From NCBI GenBank assembly GCA_023416965.1, contig JAEZGJ010000241.1, positions 1-17,695 of the forward strand: 17,695 nucleotides of DNA, read 5' to 3'. The notes beneath the pieces were generated by a model. The model was not told where the DNA came from. It was given only the letters and a program-made list of their open reading frames with translations, and did no database searches. The DNA comes from Pseudomonadota bacterium. Its GTDB lineage: Bacteria; Pseudomonadota; Alphaproteobacteria; Rhizobiales; Phreatobacteraceae. Below are positions 1 through 5,458 of this stretch, piece after piece (position 1 is the first letter of the stretch; each line of letters opens with the position of its first letter). A program made the translations under genes and the position numbers.

Positions 1-1
1 C

Positions 2-739
2 GCCTCCCGCGGCGAGGACGTGACGGCGGCTAACCTCCACTCTCTTCGCAAGCGCAAGGGATGGAAGGTCGGCCGCGGCGGCGGGCGCCTCGCCGGTCGC
101 CACCGGCGGTTCTCGACGCAGGAGATCGCCTGGCTGCACGAGAATGTGGCCTTGCCGACCGAAGACTGGCTTCATCTCTTCCACGCGGCGTTCGGTCGAG
201 CCGATGTCACAGCTGGCCAGCTGATCTCACTTCGCAAGCGCATGAGGTGGAAGACAGGCCGTAATGGTCGGTTCGAGAGCGGACATGCCCCGTCGAACAA
301 GGGCCGGTGCTTTGAAGAGGGCAGGGGCGGCCGGCACCCGAATGCCCGCAAGAACCAGTTCAAAAAGGGCAGAGCCCCGCACAACACGCGCGGGCCCGGC
401 CACGAGTCTCTTGGGGCCGACGGCTATATCTGGATCGTGACCGATCGGCGCAATCCCTGGACAGGCGCGTCGACCTGGCGGGTTCACAAGCATCGCTGGC
501 TCTGGGAGCAACAGAACGGCCCGGTGCCAAAAGGGTACGTGCTGAAGTCGCTCGATGGCGACAGGCTCAACTGTGATCCGTCGAACTGGCAGCTAATCCC
601 GAAGGGCTTGCTGCCACGCCTGAATGGCAAGAGCGGGCGCTCCTATGACGGTGCGCCAGCCGATCTGAAGCCGCTGATCATGACCGTGGCGAAGCTGGAG
701 CACGCAGCCCGGCAACGCTCAGGCAGGGGCCGGCCATGA
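2..739 (+). CDS. HNH endonuclease with repeated N-terminal DNA-binding modules (5' partial)
   Basis: Probable phage HNH (HNH_3-like) nicking or double-strand endonuclease. The C-terminal part (nt ~420-620) has the HNH layout: GYIWI, then VHKHRWLWEQQNGPVPKG, then LDGDRLNCDPSNWQLIP. The usual HH before DGD is replaced by KS, a variant I associate with phage HNH proteins ending in LLPRLNG. Upstream are two related basic units. DVTAANLHSLRKRKGWKVGR (from nt 17) matches DVTAGQLISLRKRMRWKTGR (nt ~197-256); the second is preceded by a helical FSTQEIAWLHENV segment. Basic linkers follow (HAPSNKG, NQFKKGRAPHN). A GTG at 20 could serve as a start, but the repeat match already begins at the Asp codon before it and the frame is open to the window edge. 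The real start is therefore probably upstream. It overlaps the next gene by ATGA. Such genes are common beside phage replication and packaging modules, and may be selfish homing-type genes or help packaging. Confidence 0.85.
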   Translation, partial: ASRGEDVTAANLHSLRKRKGWKVGRGGGRLAGRHRRFSTQEIAWLHENVALPTEDWLHLFHAAFGRADVTAGQLISLRKRMRWKTGRNGRFESGHAPSNKGRCFEEGRGGRHPNARKNQFKKGRAPHNTRGPGHESLGADGYIWIVTDRRNPWTGASTWRVHKHRWLWEQQNGPVPKGYVLKSLDGDRLNCDPSNWQLIPKGLLPRLNGKSGRSYDGAPADLKPLIMTVAKLEHAARQRSGRGRP

Positions 740-981
740 TCGGGCCCGACATCCTCTGGAAAAACCTCTGCTTCATCCGCGACGGCGCCGCCGATGTCGT
801 GTCGGACCAGGTGATGCGGGTGCTGATCAACCGCGGTCTGCTCACGATTGGCCGCGCGCTCACCGACAAGGGTCGTGACGCGCTCGCGTCGGGCGATGCG
901 CTCTGGCGCGTCGATAGCCCGCCTCTGGTGCCGGATGAGGTGCCTATCCGGGCATGGCGATCCGAACGGGTGAAGGCATGA
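736..981 (+). CDS. Small protein of unknown function, possibly winged-helix-like
   Basis: An 81-aa protein that I do not recognise. Its start overlaps the stop of the HNH gene (ATGA at 736-739), and its own stop overlaps the preferred start of the helicase gene (ATGA at 978-981). It therefore looks translationally coupled within one operon, which is the main support for it being real. The central stretch VMRVLINRGLLTIGRALTDKGRDAL reads like the second helix and wing of a small winged-helix fold (L..RGLL....LT.KG...L). The first 15 residues contain WKNLCFIRDG. There are no membrane segments, signal peptide or metal motifs. A small DNA-binding accessory to replication is possible but is inference from position and pattern only. 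Confidence 0.6.
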   Translation: MIGPDILWKNLCFIRDGAADVVSDQVMRVLINRGLLTIGRALTDKGRDALASGDALWRVDSPPLVPDEVPIRAWRSERVKA

Positions 982-2786
982 GTGACCCCGACAAGCCCCA
1001 CGGCCTCGGCCCCGAACTGGCGGCCGCGGCCCTGGACGAGGCGCTCTCCCAGCCGATCCCGGGCCATGATGCCCCTCTCGCACCCCATGACGATTCCGCG
1101 TTTCCGCCCTTCGCTCCCGATGATGGCGAGCCGATCGGGGAGGCTCCCGCTCTGTCCGAAGAGGACTGGGCGCTGGTCGAGCGTTGCGCCGAGCAGCCGC
1201 AGAACGACATCGGCAACTCGATGCGCCTCAGGATCCGATGCGGTGAGAACCTCAGCTATGCCCAGCGCATCGGCTATTTCGTGTGGGACGACCGCCGCTG
1301 GGAAGAAGACATCGAGGGGAAGGTCTCCCGGCCGTTGGCTCACCAGGTCGTCGAGGCAATCGGCCATGAGGCCTTCGCCCTGAAGCCGACCCCGCAGGAA
1401 GAGGCGGCGATGTCGGCTGCCACCGGCTGCCGCGACGAACTGGAAGCCCTGGAGGCGAAAGCCGAGAAATCGCCGGACGAGAAGGCGCGGATCGTGCTGC
1501 TGAAGCGGCTCATCAAGGAGGCGGACCTTGCGGAGGCGCGTCTTACGGCCCGCCGGGCAGGCCGGCGCCGGTTCGCCGTGACGGCCGGCAATAGCGGCAA
1601 GATCGAAGGCATGTTGAAAGAGGCCGCTCCCTATCTCTCACGGGCCATGGTCGAGTTCGACACCGAGCCGCTGGCGCTCAACTGCGAGAACGGCACGCTT
1701 CGGTTTCGCTTCAGCCGGACCGAGGACGAGGAATCGGATCCGGATGATCCCCGCTTTCGCGAGGGGCATGTTGCTGAGCTTCATCCGCACCGGAGGGAAG
1801 ACTTCATCACCAAGCTTGCGCCGGTCCAGTGGTCGCCTGATGCGCCACTACCCGAATTCGAGCGCTTCATCGGGCGCATCTTGCCGAATGCCGCCGTACG
1901 GGCCTTCGTCCAGCGCTATCTCGGCTATTGCCTCACCGCCCTGACCCGTGAGCAGGTTTTCGTGATCTTCCATGGGGAGGGCAGGAACGGCAAATCCACC
2001 CTGGTGGATGTGGTGGCCAAGGTCCTCGGCGACTATGGGACCACCGTGCCCATCGCCACGCTGGTTGGCGATGATCGGCGGAAGGGCGGCGAGGCCACGC
2101 CCGACCTGGTGCGTTTGCCCGCGGCGCGCTTCGTGCGCACGGCCGAGCCGAAACAGGGCATGCCGTTCGATGAGAGCCTCATCAAGGCGCTGACCGGCGG
2201 CGAGCCGATCCTCGTGCGCCGGCTCAATCAGGAATTCATCGAGGTCTATCCGACCTTCAAGCTCGTCGTCAGCTGCAACCGCAAGCCGGAGATCCGCGGG
2301 GACGACGACGGCATCTGGCGCCGCGTGCTGCTGGTGCCGTTCGATGTGCAGATCCCTGAAGAGGAGGTCGACAAGGGGCTCACGGCGAAGCTCTGGGAAG
2401 AGCGCGCCGGCATCCTCGCCTGGCTGGTGGAGGGGGCGATCGCCTATCTCGACCACGGCCTGCAGCCGCCGGGCGAGGTGAGGGGGGCGACAAAGGAGTA
2501 TCGCGACGAGAGCGACATCCTCGGCTCCTTCGCGCGGGGTGCCCTCATCATCACCCGCGACCACACTGACACTGTCGAGACCGGGCGGCTCTATACGGTC
2601 TACGAGAATTGGTGCCGCCTCAACGGCCACACCGCTTGGCGCGCCGAGACCTTTTCGAAGCGCATGCCGAAGGTCGCCGAGCGGCTCGGCTTCACCAAGA
2701 TCAAGTCCTCCATCAGTGCCTATCAGGGCATTCGCGTGCACCCGGAGTTCCTCGGGCCGGCGCCCTCGCGCACCCACGGCGACTGA
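978..2786 (+). CDS. Phage replication helicase, D5/P4 primase-type SF3 ATPase
   Basis: A 602-aa replication protein with a superfamily 3 helicase core of the D5/P4 alpha C-terminal type. A D5_N-like segment (about residues 90-320) includes GYFVWDDRRWEED. The Walker A motif is GEGRNGKST (residues 333-341). Then come FVRTAEP and LIKALTGGEPI (Walker B region), the sensor asparagine in KLVVSCNRKPEI (N434), and arginine-finger candidates in WRRVLLVPF (R448/R449). These proteins form hexamers that unwind DNA at the phage origin. The acidic first ~75 residues and the following charged region (EALEAKAEKSPDEKARI) show no zinc finger or prim-pol catalytic motif, so priming may come from elsewhere. ATG 978 is chosen because it makes an ATGA overlap with the preceding gene; ATG 954 (8 residues longer) is the alternative. 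A nested inverted-repeat region follows directly. Confidence 0.92.
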   Translation: MSDPDKPHGLGPELAAAALDEALSQPIPGHDAPLAPHDDSAFPPFAPDDGEPIGEAPALSEEDWALVERCAEQPQNDIGNSMRLRIRCGENLSYAQRIGYFVWDDRRWEEDIEGKVSRPLAHQVVEAIGHEAFALKPTPQEEAAMSAATGCRDELEALEAKAEKSPDEKARIVLLKRLIKEADLAEARLTARRAGRRRFAVTAGNSGKIEGMLKEAAPYLSRAMVEFDTEPLALNCENGTLRFRFSRTEDEESDPDDPRFREGHVAELHPHRREDFITKLAPVQWSPDAPLPEFERFIGRILPNAAVRAFVQRYLGYCLTALTREQVFVIFHGEGRNGKSTLVDVVAKVLGDYGTTVPIATLVGDDRRKGGEATPDLVRLPAARFVRTAEPKQGMPFDESLIKALTGGEPILVRRLNQEFIEVYPTFKLVVSCNRKPEIRGDDDGIWRRVLLVPFDVQIPEEEVDKGLTAKLWEERAGILAWLVEGAIAYLDHGLQPPGEVRGATKEYRDESDILGSFARGALIITRDHTDTVETGRLYTVYENWCRLNGHTAWRAETFSKRMPKVAERLGFTKIKSSISAYQGIRVHPEFLGPAPSRTHGD

Positions 2787-2799
2787 TCGCGGGAGGGTA

Positions 2800-2819
2800 G
2801 GGAGGCAAACGCGCCTCCC
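2800..2819 (+). terminator. GC-rich hairpin directly after the helicase gene
   Basis: GGGAGGC (2800-2806), loop AAACGC, GCCTCCC (2813-2819): a perfect 7-bp stem starting 14 bases after the helicase stop codon. There is no T tract after it, so it is a weak candidate as an intrinsic terminator. It also overlaps the first unit of the inverted-repeat region, and the same bases can pair with 3092-3104 instead. It may equally be part of that larger structure. Confidence 0.4.
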
Positions 2820-2877
2820 GCATGCCGTTCCCTCCCATGAAGGGTGCAAGGGAAATCAAGGGCTTAAGGCAGGCAAC

Positions 2878-2901
2878 GGGAGGGTAGGGAGGATAGGGAG
2901 G
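2878..2901 (+). other. Potential G-quadruplex (four G3 runs)
   Basis: Four GGG runs at 2878-2880, 2882-2884, 2887-2889 and 2896-2898, with loops of 1, 2 and 6 bases, fit the standard G3+N1-7 quadruplex pattern on the + strand. The inverted copy at 2991-3014 gives the same motif on the - strand. Whether either folds is not shown by sequence alone, since these segments could instead pair with each other. Confidence 0.6.
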
Positions 2902-3129
2902 CAAATCCGCGCGTCACGCGTGAGAGAGGGGGCAGGGGGATCATTCTCTCTGACGCAGCAAGTGCTCTCTATGCGTGGCGCGACATTTTCCCTCCCTATC
3001 CTCCCTACCCTCCCATAACGAGAGAAAAACCTAACAGGTCCAAAGGCTTAGCGAAGGCGATTTTACGGGAGGGAACGGGATGGTGGTTCAATTTGCCTCC
3101 CTACCCTCCCATAGACGGAAGGAAGGGCG

Positions 3130-3993
3130 ATGAAAGAGGTCGGTATCGAGGAGTTTGCCGCCTGGGCGGTGCAGGAGGAGTGGCCTAAGGCGAACAGCGC
3201 CGAGATGGATGGCCATGTCGCCGCGCGGGCGGCCGTGCTGTCGGCCATGGGCATGGGTGCCTCGCCGCTGTTCCCGGCGGGCTATGGGGCTATGGATTGG
3301 TCGATGATGGTGGGCGACGGCTCGGTGCCGGCCACGCGGGTCGCGGGCGTTGTCCATCCAGATGCGGTGCTGTTCAGCCGCGCCTGCAGCGCTCTCGCCG
3401 TCGAGGCGTCGTCGCCGGCCTATGACGCTGACGACTGCCTCTCTGACCAGGCGGAGGTTCTGATGATGGGAGAGGCCGAGCGGCCTGCTGCTGACTGGCG
3501 CGCCTCGCAATATCTTCAGGCGAACCGGATCAACCCGCGCAGCCTCGTCCTGACCTATGCGGGGCTCGCGCGCCGGCGCCGCACGGCGGGCGGCTGGGAT
3601 ATCGAGCGGCCTGACTGGCACGAGGATCCGATCGAGAAGGGCTATGCGAGGGGAGATGGCGGTCGCGGGCAGCCGGCATGGTTCGTCACGGTTCAGAGGC
3701 GGATCAGGATCTCCGGACGGGGCGGACCGATCGCGTATGAGACGAGGGCCTGCGAGGAAGAGGGGCTCGATGTGCGGCTCCGCCGCCCGCGGCTTGGCGC
3801 CTATCGCAAGGTGGTGTTCGACCCTGATCCCGCCTTCGTCGCGAGGGCACGGCACACCTATGCAGTCTGGTGGTGTTCGCTGGAGTATCTTGCGTCATGG
3901 ATGAACGCTTGCGGTGCGCTCTCAAATCATCGCCTCCTCATGCCACAAGGCGTTGAAAAGCCATGGAAAACGGGTCAGAAGCGGGTTCGTTGA
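3130..3993 (+). CDS. Unknown 287-aa protein; candidate late-gene regulator by position
   Basis: I do not recognise this family. It has a good ribosome site: a GGAAGGAAGGG run ends 2 bases before ATG 3130. The protein is soluble-looking. It has an N-terminal helical segment (VGIEEFAAWAVQEEW), a Met/Gly-rich region (residues ~37-65) and a basic middle (GLARRRRTAGG, VQRRIRISGRGG, VRLRRPRLGAYRKV). The C-terminus is Trp/Cys-containing (AVWWCSLEYLASWMNACG) and ends with basic residues. No zinc knuckle, nuclease or ATPase motif is evident. It sits alone between the replication gene and the late operon, and a promoter-like site overlaps its stop codon with a terminator just beyond. This is the position of Q-type late antiterminators in lambdoid phages, so a role in late-gene control is plausible. 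A Holliday-junction or other DNA-metabolism role cannot be excluded. Confidence 0.75.
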   Translation: MKEVGIEEFAAWAVQEEWPKANSAEMDGHVAARAAVLSAMGMGASPLFPAGYGAMDWSMMVGDGSVPATRVAGVVHPDAVLFSRACSALAVEASSPAYDADDCLSDQAEVLMMGEAERPAADWRASQYLQANRINPRSLVLTYAGLARRRRTAGGWDIERPDWHEDPIEKGYARGDGGRGQPAWFVTVQRRIRISGRGGPIAYETRACEEEGLDVRLRRPRLGAYRKVVFDPDPAFVARARHTYAVWWCSLEYLASWMNACGALSNHRLLMPQGVEKPWKTGQKRVR

Positions 3994-4018
3994 CTGCGAC
4001 TTTCCCTTGACACATAGT
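3990..4018 (+). promoter_or_regulatory. Sigma70-type promoter candidate for the late operon
   Basis: TTGACT at 3990-3995 (5 of 6 to TTGACA), a 17-base spacer, and CATAGT at 4013-4018 (4 of 6 to TATAAT). Predicted transcription start is near 4025. The -35 box overlaps the stop codon of the 287-aa gene. It lies about 85 bases ahead of the first late gene. A second TTGACA at 4007-4012 has no convincing -10 box at the right distance. Confidence 0.5.
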
Positions 4019-4043
4019 CGGGGTGGTTGATCTCGACCTGATG

Positions 4044-4075
4044 AAGCCCCGGCGCTGCGAAGCGTTCGGGGCTTT
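4044..4075 (+). terminator. Intrinsic terminator hairpin upstream of the late genes
   Basis: Stem AAGCCCCG (4044-4051) pairs perfectly with CGGGGCTT (4067-4074). Inside it CGCT/AGCG closes a GCGA tetraloop. TTT at 4073-4075 and further Ts (TTCGCTT) follow, a short U-rich tail. It may end transcription from the replication side. Because a promoter candidate lies only ~20 bases before it, it may also be a promoter-proximal terminator that must be overridden for late expression. Confidence 0.65.
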
Positions 4076-4102
4076 CGCTTATCCGCCTGTGGAGGCTGTG
4101 AT

Positions 4103-4714
4103 GTGAGCATCGTCCGGATCAGCATGGCCGACGACGTGCTGGTGCGCTTTGGCAACCAGCTGACGGCGGTCGGTGCCGGTGGTGCGCAGGCTGCAATGCG
4201 CCGGGCCTCGGCCCACACGGGAGCTAAGGCCCGGACGCAGGTGGCGCGCGCGCTCGTGAAGCAGACCGGCCTTCGCTATGGCGTGATGCGCCGGGCGATC
4301 AAACTGCTGCCGGGTGACGGGCTTGGCATCACGCTGCAGTCCAAGGGCGGCAACGTCAGCCTGAAGTACTTCAAGGCCCGTGAGACGAGGGTCGGTGTCA
4401 CCGCCGCGCCGTGGAACCGGCGCACGACCTATGCCGGCACGTTCATCAAGTCCGGCTGGGTGTGGTCGAAGCGCCGCGCCGTGCCGAAGCTGGGCGGGCA
4501 CGTCTTCAAGCGGGTGGGTGACCCCCGCCTCAAGATCAAGAAACAGAAGTCGGGCCTCTTCATCCCAAAGGAGATGCTCGAGGGCGCCTCGGTTGCGGCG
4601 TTCAAGACGGTGGTCGCGACCGACCTGATGCCGCGGCTCTCGCATGAGCTGGGGCGGCTGCTGTCGGGGGCGAGCTCCGCCGGCGCGCTGCGGACGCGGT
4701 CGCCGCGGAGGTAG
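4103..4714 (+). CDS. Minor tail protein Z-like (lambda gpZ family)
   Basis: A 203-aa protein resembling the prophage minor tail protein Z family (Pfam Minor_tail_Z), whose lambda member acts at tail completion and head-tail joining. Visible family traits: an N-terminal helical region rich in Ala/Arg (AQAAMRRASAHTGAKARTQVARALVKQTGL), a basic segment YGVMRRAIKLL, a beta-rich middle (GITLQSKGGNVSLKYFKARETRVGV), and a C-terminal part with PRLKIKKQKSGLFIPKEMLEG. Length is close to the family's usual ~190 aa. The start is GTG 4103, with GGAGG at 4091-4095 placed 7 bases before; the ATG two bases earlier is followed at once by a stop. It is the first gene of the late operon, ahead of the terminase genes rather than after the capsid genes as in lambda, an unusual order. 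Confidence 0.8.
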   Translation: MSIVRISMADDVLVRFGNQLTAVGAGGAQAAMRRASAHTGAKARTQVARALVKQTGLRYGVMRRAIKLLPGDGLGITLQSKGGNVSLKYFKARETRVGVTAAPWNRRTTYAGTFIKSGWVWSKRRAVPKLGGHVFKRVGDPRLKIKKQKSGLFIPKEMLEGASVAAFKTVVATDLMPRLSHELGRLLSGASSAGALRTRSPRR

Positions 4715-4811
4715 GGGAGGGCACCCCCGTGCCTGGGTCCTTCCCCGACCCCCTCCCCAATGCGGGCAATAAGCGCCCGACTTCCGGGAAGGAAGGTTGC
4801 TCAAAAATCTG
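4715..4811. other. Non-coding stretch with GC-rich hairpins between tail Z-like and terminase genes
   Basis: Contains GGGGAGGG (4714-4721) facing CCCTCCCC (4751-4758), with an alternative tight hairpin GGCAC-CCCC-GTGCC (4720-4733). No T tract follows. It is C-rich on the + strand and then merges into the GGTTCAC repeat cluster. Phage cos or pac sites commonly lie just before the terminase small-subunit gene, so a packaging role is possible but unproven. Confidence 0.35.
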
Positions 4812-4870
4812 GGTTCACAGGGTTCATAGGGCGGGTTCACAAGGTACACAGCATGTCCGCGGAGGTTCAC
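4812..4870 (+). repeat. GGTTCAC repeat cluster before and into the terminase small-subunit gene
   Basis: Five short direct repeats: GGTTCAC 4812-4818, GGTTCAT 4821-4827, GGTTCAC 4834-4840, GGTACAC 4843-4849 and GGTTCAC 4864-4870. Start-to-start steps are 9, 13, 9 and 21 bases, so the first four form two pairs 22 bases apart, roughly two helical turns. The cluster spans the start codon at 4853. Single copies of the 7-mer occur elsewhere in the window, for example near 481, but not clustered. Small terminases bind repeated recognition sites near cos/pac, so this is a candidate packaging recognition site. Confidence 0.7.
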
Positions 4871-5458
4871 AGCACCGGCCCGCGCTGGTCGCTGAAACAG
4901 ATCGCGGAGCGTGACGGCGTGTCGGTCAAGGCGGTTTCCAAGGCAGTCGCCCGGCTGGTCGAGGACCACAGCCTGCCGGTCAGCCGCGACACCCGTGGCC
5001 GCGTCTCGACCGTCGACCTCGCCGCCTATGACCACCTGAGGGGCCGCACCGACAACGCCTCCCGCGTCCAGGGAGCAGCAACTGTCGCCGGCCGTGAGAG
5101 CCGTAGCGATGGCGGCTCCGACTACAACGCGGCGCTTACCGAGAAGACCCGCTACGAGGCGACCAAGCGCCGCCTCGAAGTCGAGGAGCTGAAGGGCGAG
5201 CTCGTCCGCACCGTCCGTGTCGCCGATGCCGCCACTCAGGTCGCCGCCGAGCTGACCCGCGTCATCGACCAGCTGCCGTCGACTGCCGACCAGCTGGCCG
5301 CGGCACTCGCCCGGGACGGCACACGCGGCCTGCAGATCGCGCTGAAGGCCATCGCCGTCGGGTGGCGGAACCGCCTCGCTGACCAGATGGCCCAGCTCGC
5401 CGCCGGCGCGCCGGTCGAGGACACCGAGGAACCGGGCGAGCCGGAACCGACCACGTGA
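4853..5458 (+). CDS. terS: Terminase small subunit (Nu1-like)
   Basis: A 201-aa DNA-recognition subunit of the packaging terminase. Residues ~12-60 form a winged helix-turn-helix (WSLKQIAERDGVSVKAVSKAV, then VSRDTRGRVSTVDLAAYDHL), as in lambda Nu1. A long charged helix follows (EKTRYEATKRRLEVEELKGELV). The C-terminal helical part (AAELTRVIDQLPSTADQLAA, WRNRLADQMAQLA) is typical of the oligomerising and large-subunit-binding region. The tail is acidic and Pro-rich. ATG 4853 is preferred because the winged helix begins shortly after it. The in-frame ATG 4760 has no ribosome site, and its extra residues simply translate the GGTTCAC repeats (RVHKVHS). The stop overlaps the large-subunit start as GTGA at 5455-5458, so the two subunits are translationally coupled. 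Confidence 0.85.
   Translation: MSAEVHSTGPRWSLKQIAERDGVSVKAVSKAVARLVEDHSLPVSRDTRGRVSTVDLAAYDHLRGRTDNASRVQGAATVAGRESRSDGGSDYNAALTEKTRYEATKRRLEVEELKGELVRTVRVADAATQVAAELTRVIDQLPSTADQLAAALARDGTRGLQIALKAIAVGWRNRLADQMAQLAAGAPVEDTEEPGEPEPTT

Larger units (their letters stand above)
2787..3129. repeat. Nested inverted-repeat region of GGGAGGGTAGGGAGG units; candidate origin
   Basis: A 343-base gap without a credible gene, almost filled by paired repeats around a centre near 2946-2952. Outer pair: GGGAGGGTAGGGAGGCAAA at 2791-2809 and its exact complement at 3092-3110 (19 bp). Middle pair: CCGTTCCCTCCC at 2825-2836 and GGGAGGGAACGG at 3067-3078 (12 bp). Inner pair: 2878-2901 and 2991-3014, a perfect 24-bp inverted repeat that contains the outer unit plus an inserted ATAGGGAGG. 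The inner pair continues imperfectly inward: AAAT/ATTT, CGCG/CGCG, CACGC/GCGTG, and AGAGAG at 2923-2928 with CTCTCT at 2965-2970. This leaves a ~36-base loop. The position directly behind a helicase gene suggests replication-origin iterons or an RNA-level control structure. Phage P4 alpha recognises iterons in its ori and crr, which is the nearest precedent; the function here is inference. Confidence 0.85.

Noticed and set aside
954..977. Earlier ATG (954) for the helicase
   Set aside because: It is possible but lies further inside the preceding gene, while ATG 978 gives the ATGA overlap seen repeatedly in this window. Kept as alternative.
2915..2922. CACGCGTG palindrome as an independent operator
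   Set aside because: It lies inside the continued arm of the larger inverted repeat and is too short to stand alone.
2539..3018. A + strand frame running through the helicase 3' end and the repeat region
   Set aside because: Most overlaps the helicase in another frame, and the rest translates repeat units into VGRIGRQ and PILPTLP. The inverted-repeat pairing explains the sequence better than coding.
4007..4035. Promoter using TTGACA at 4007-4012
   Set aside because: A perfect -35 box, but 16-18 bases downstream there are only GATCTC, ATCTCG and TCTCGA, poor -10 boxes. The TTGACT/CATAGT pair is better.
4760..4852. Earlier in-frame ATG (4760) for the terminase small subunit
   Set aside because: There is no ribosome site and the added residues (GFTGFIGRVHKVHS) only translate the GGTTCAC repeats; the winged helix starts shortly after ATG 4853.
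4812..4870. CRISPR array
   Set aside because: The repeats are only 7 bases with 2-14 base gaps, and no cas gene is present.
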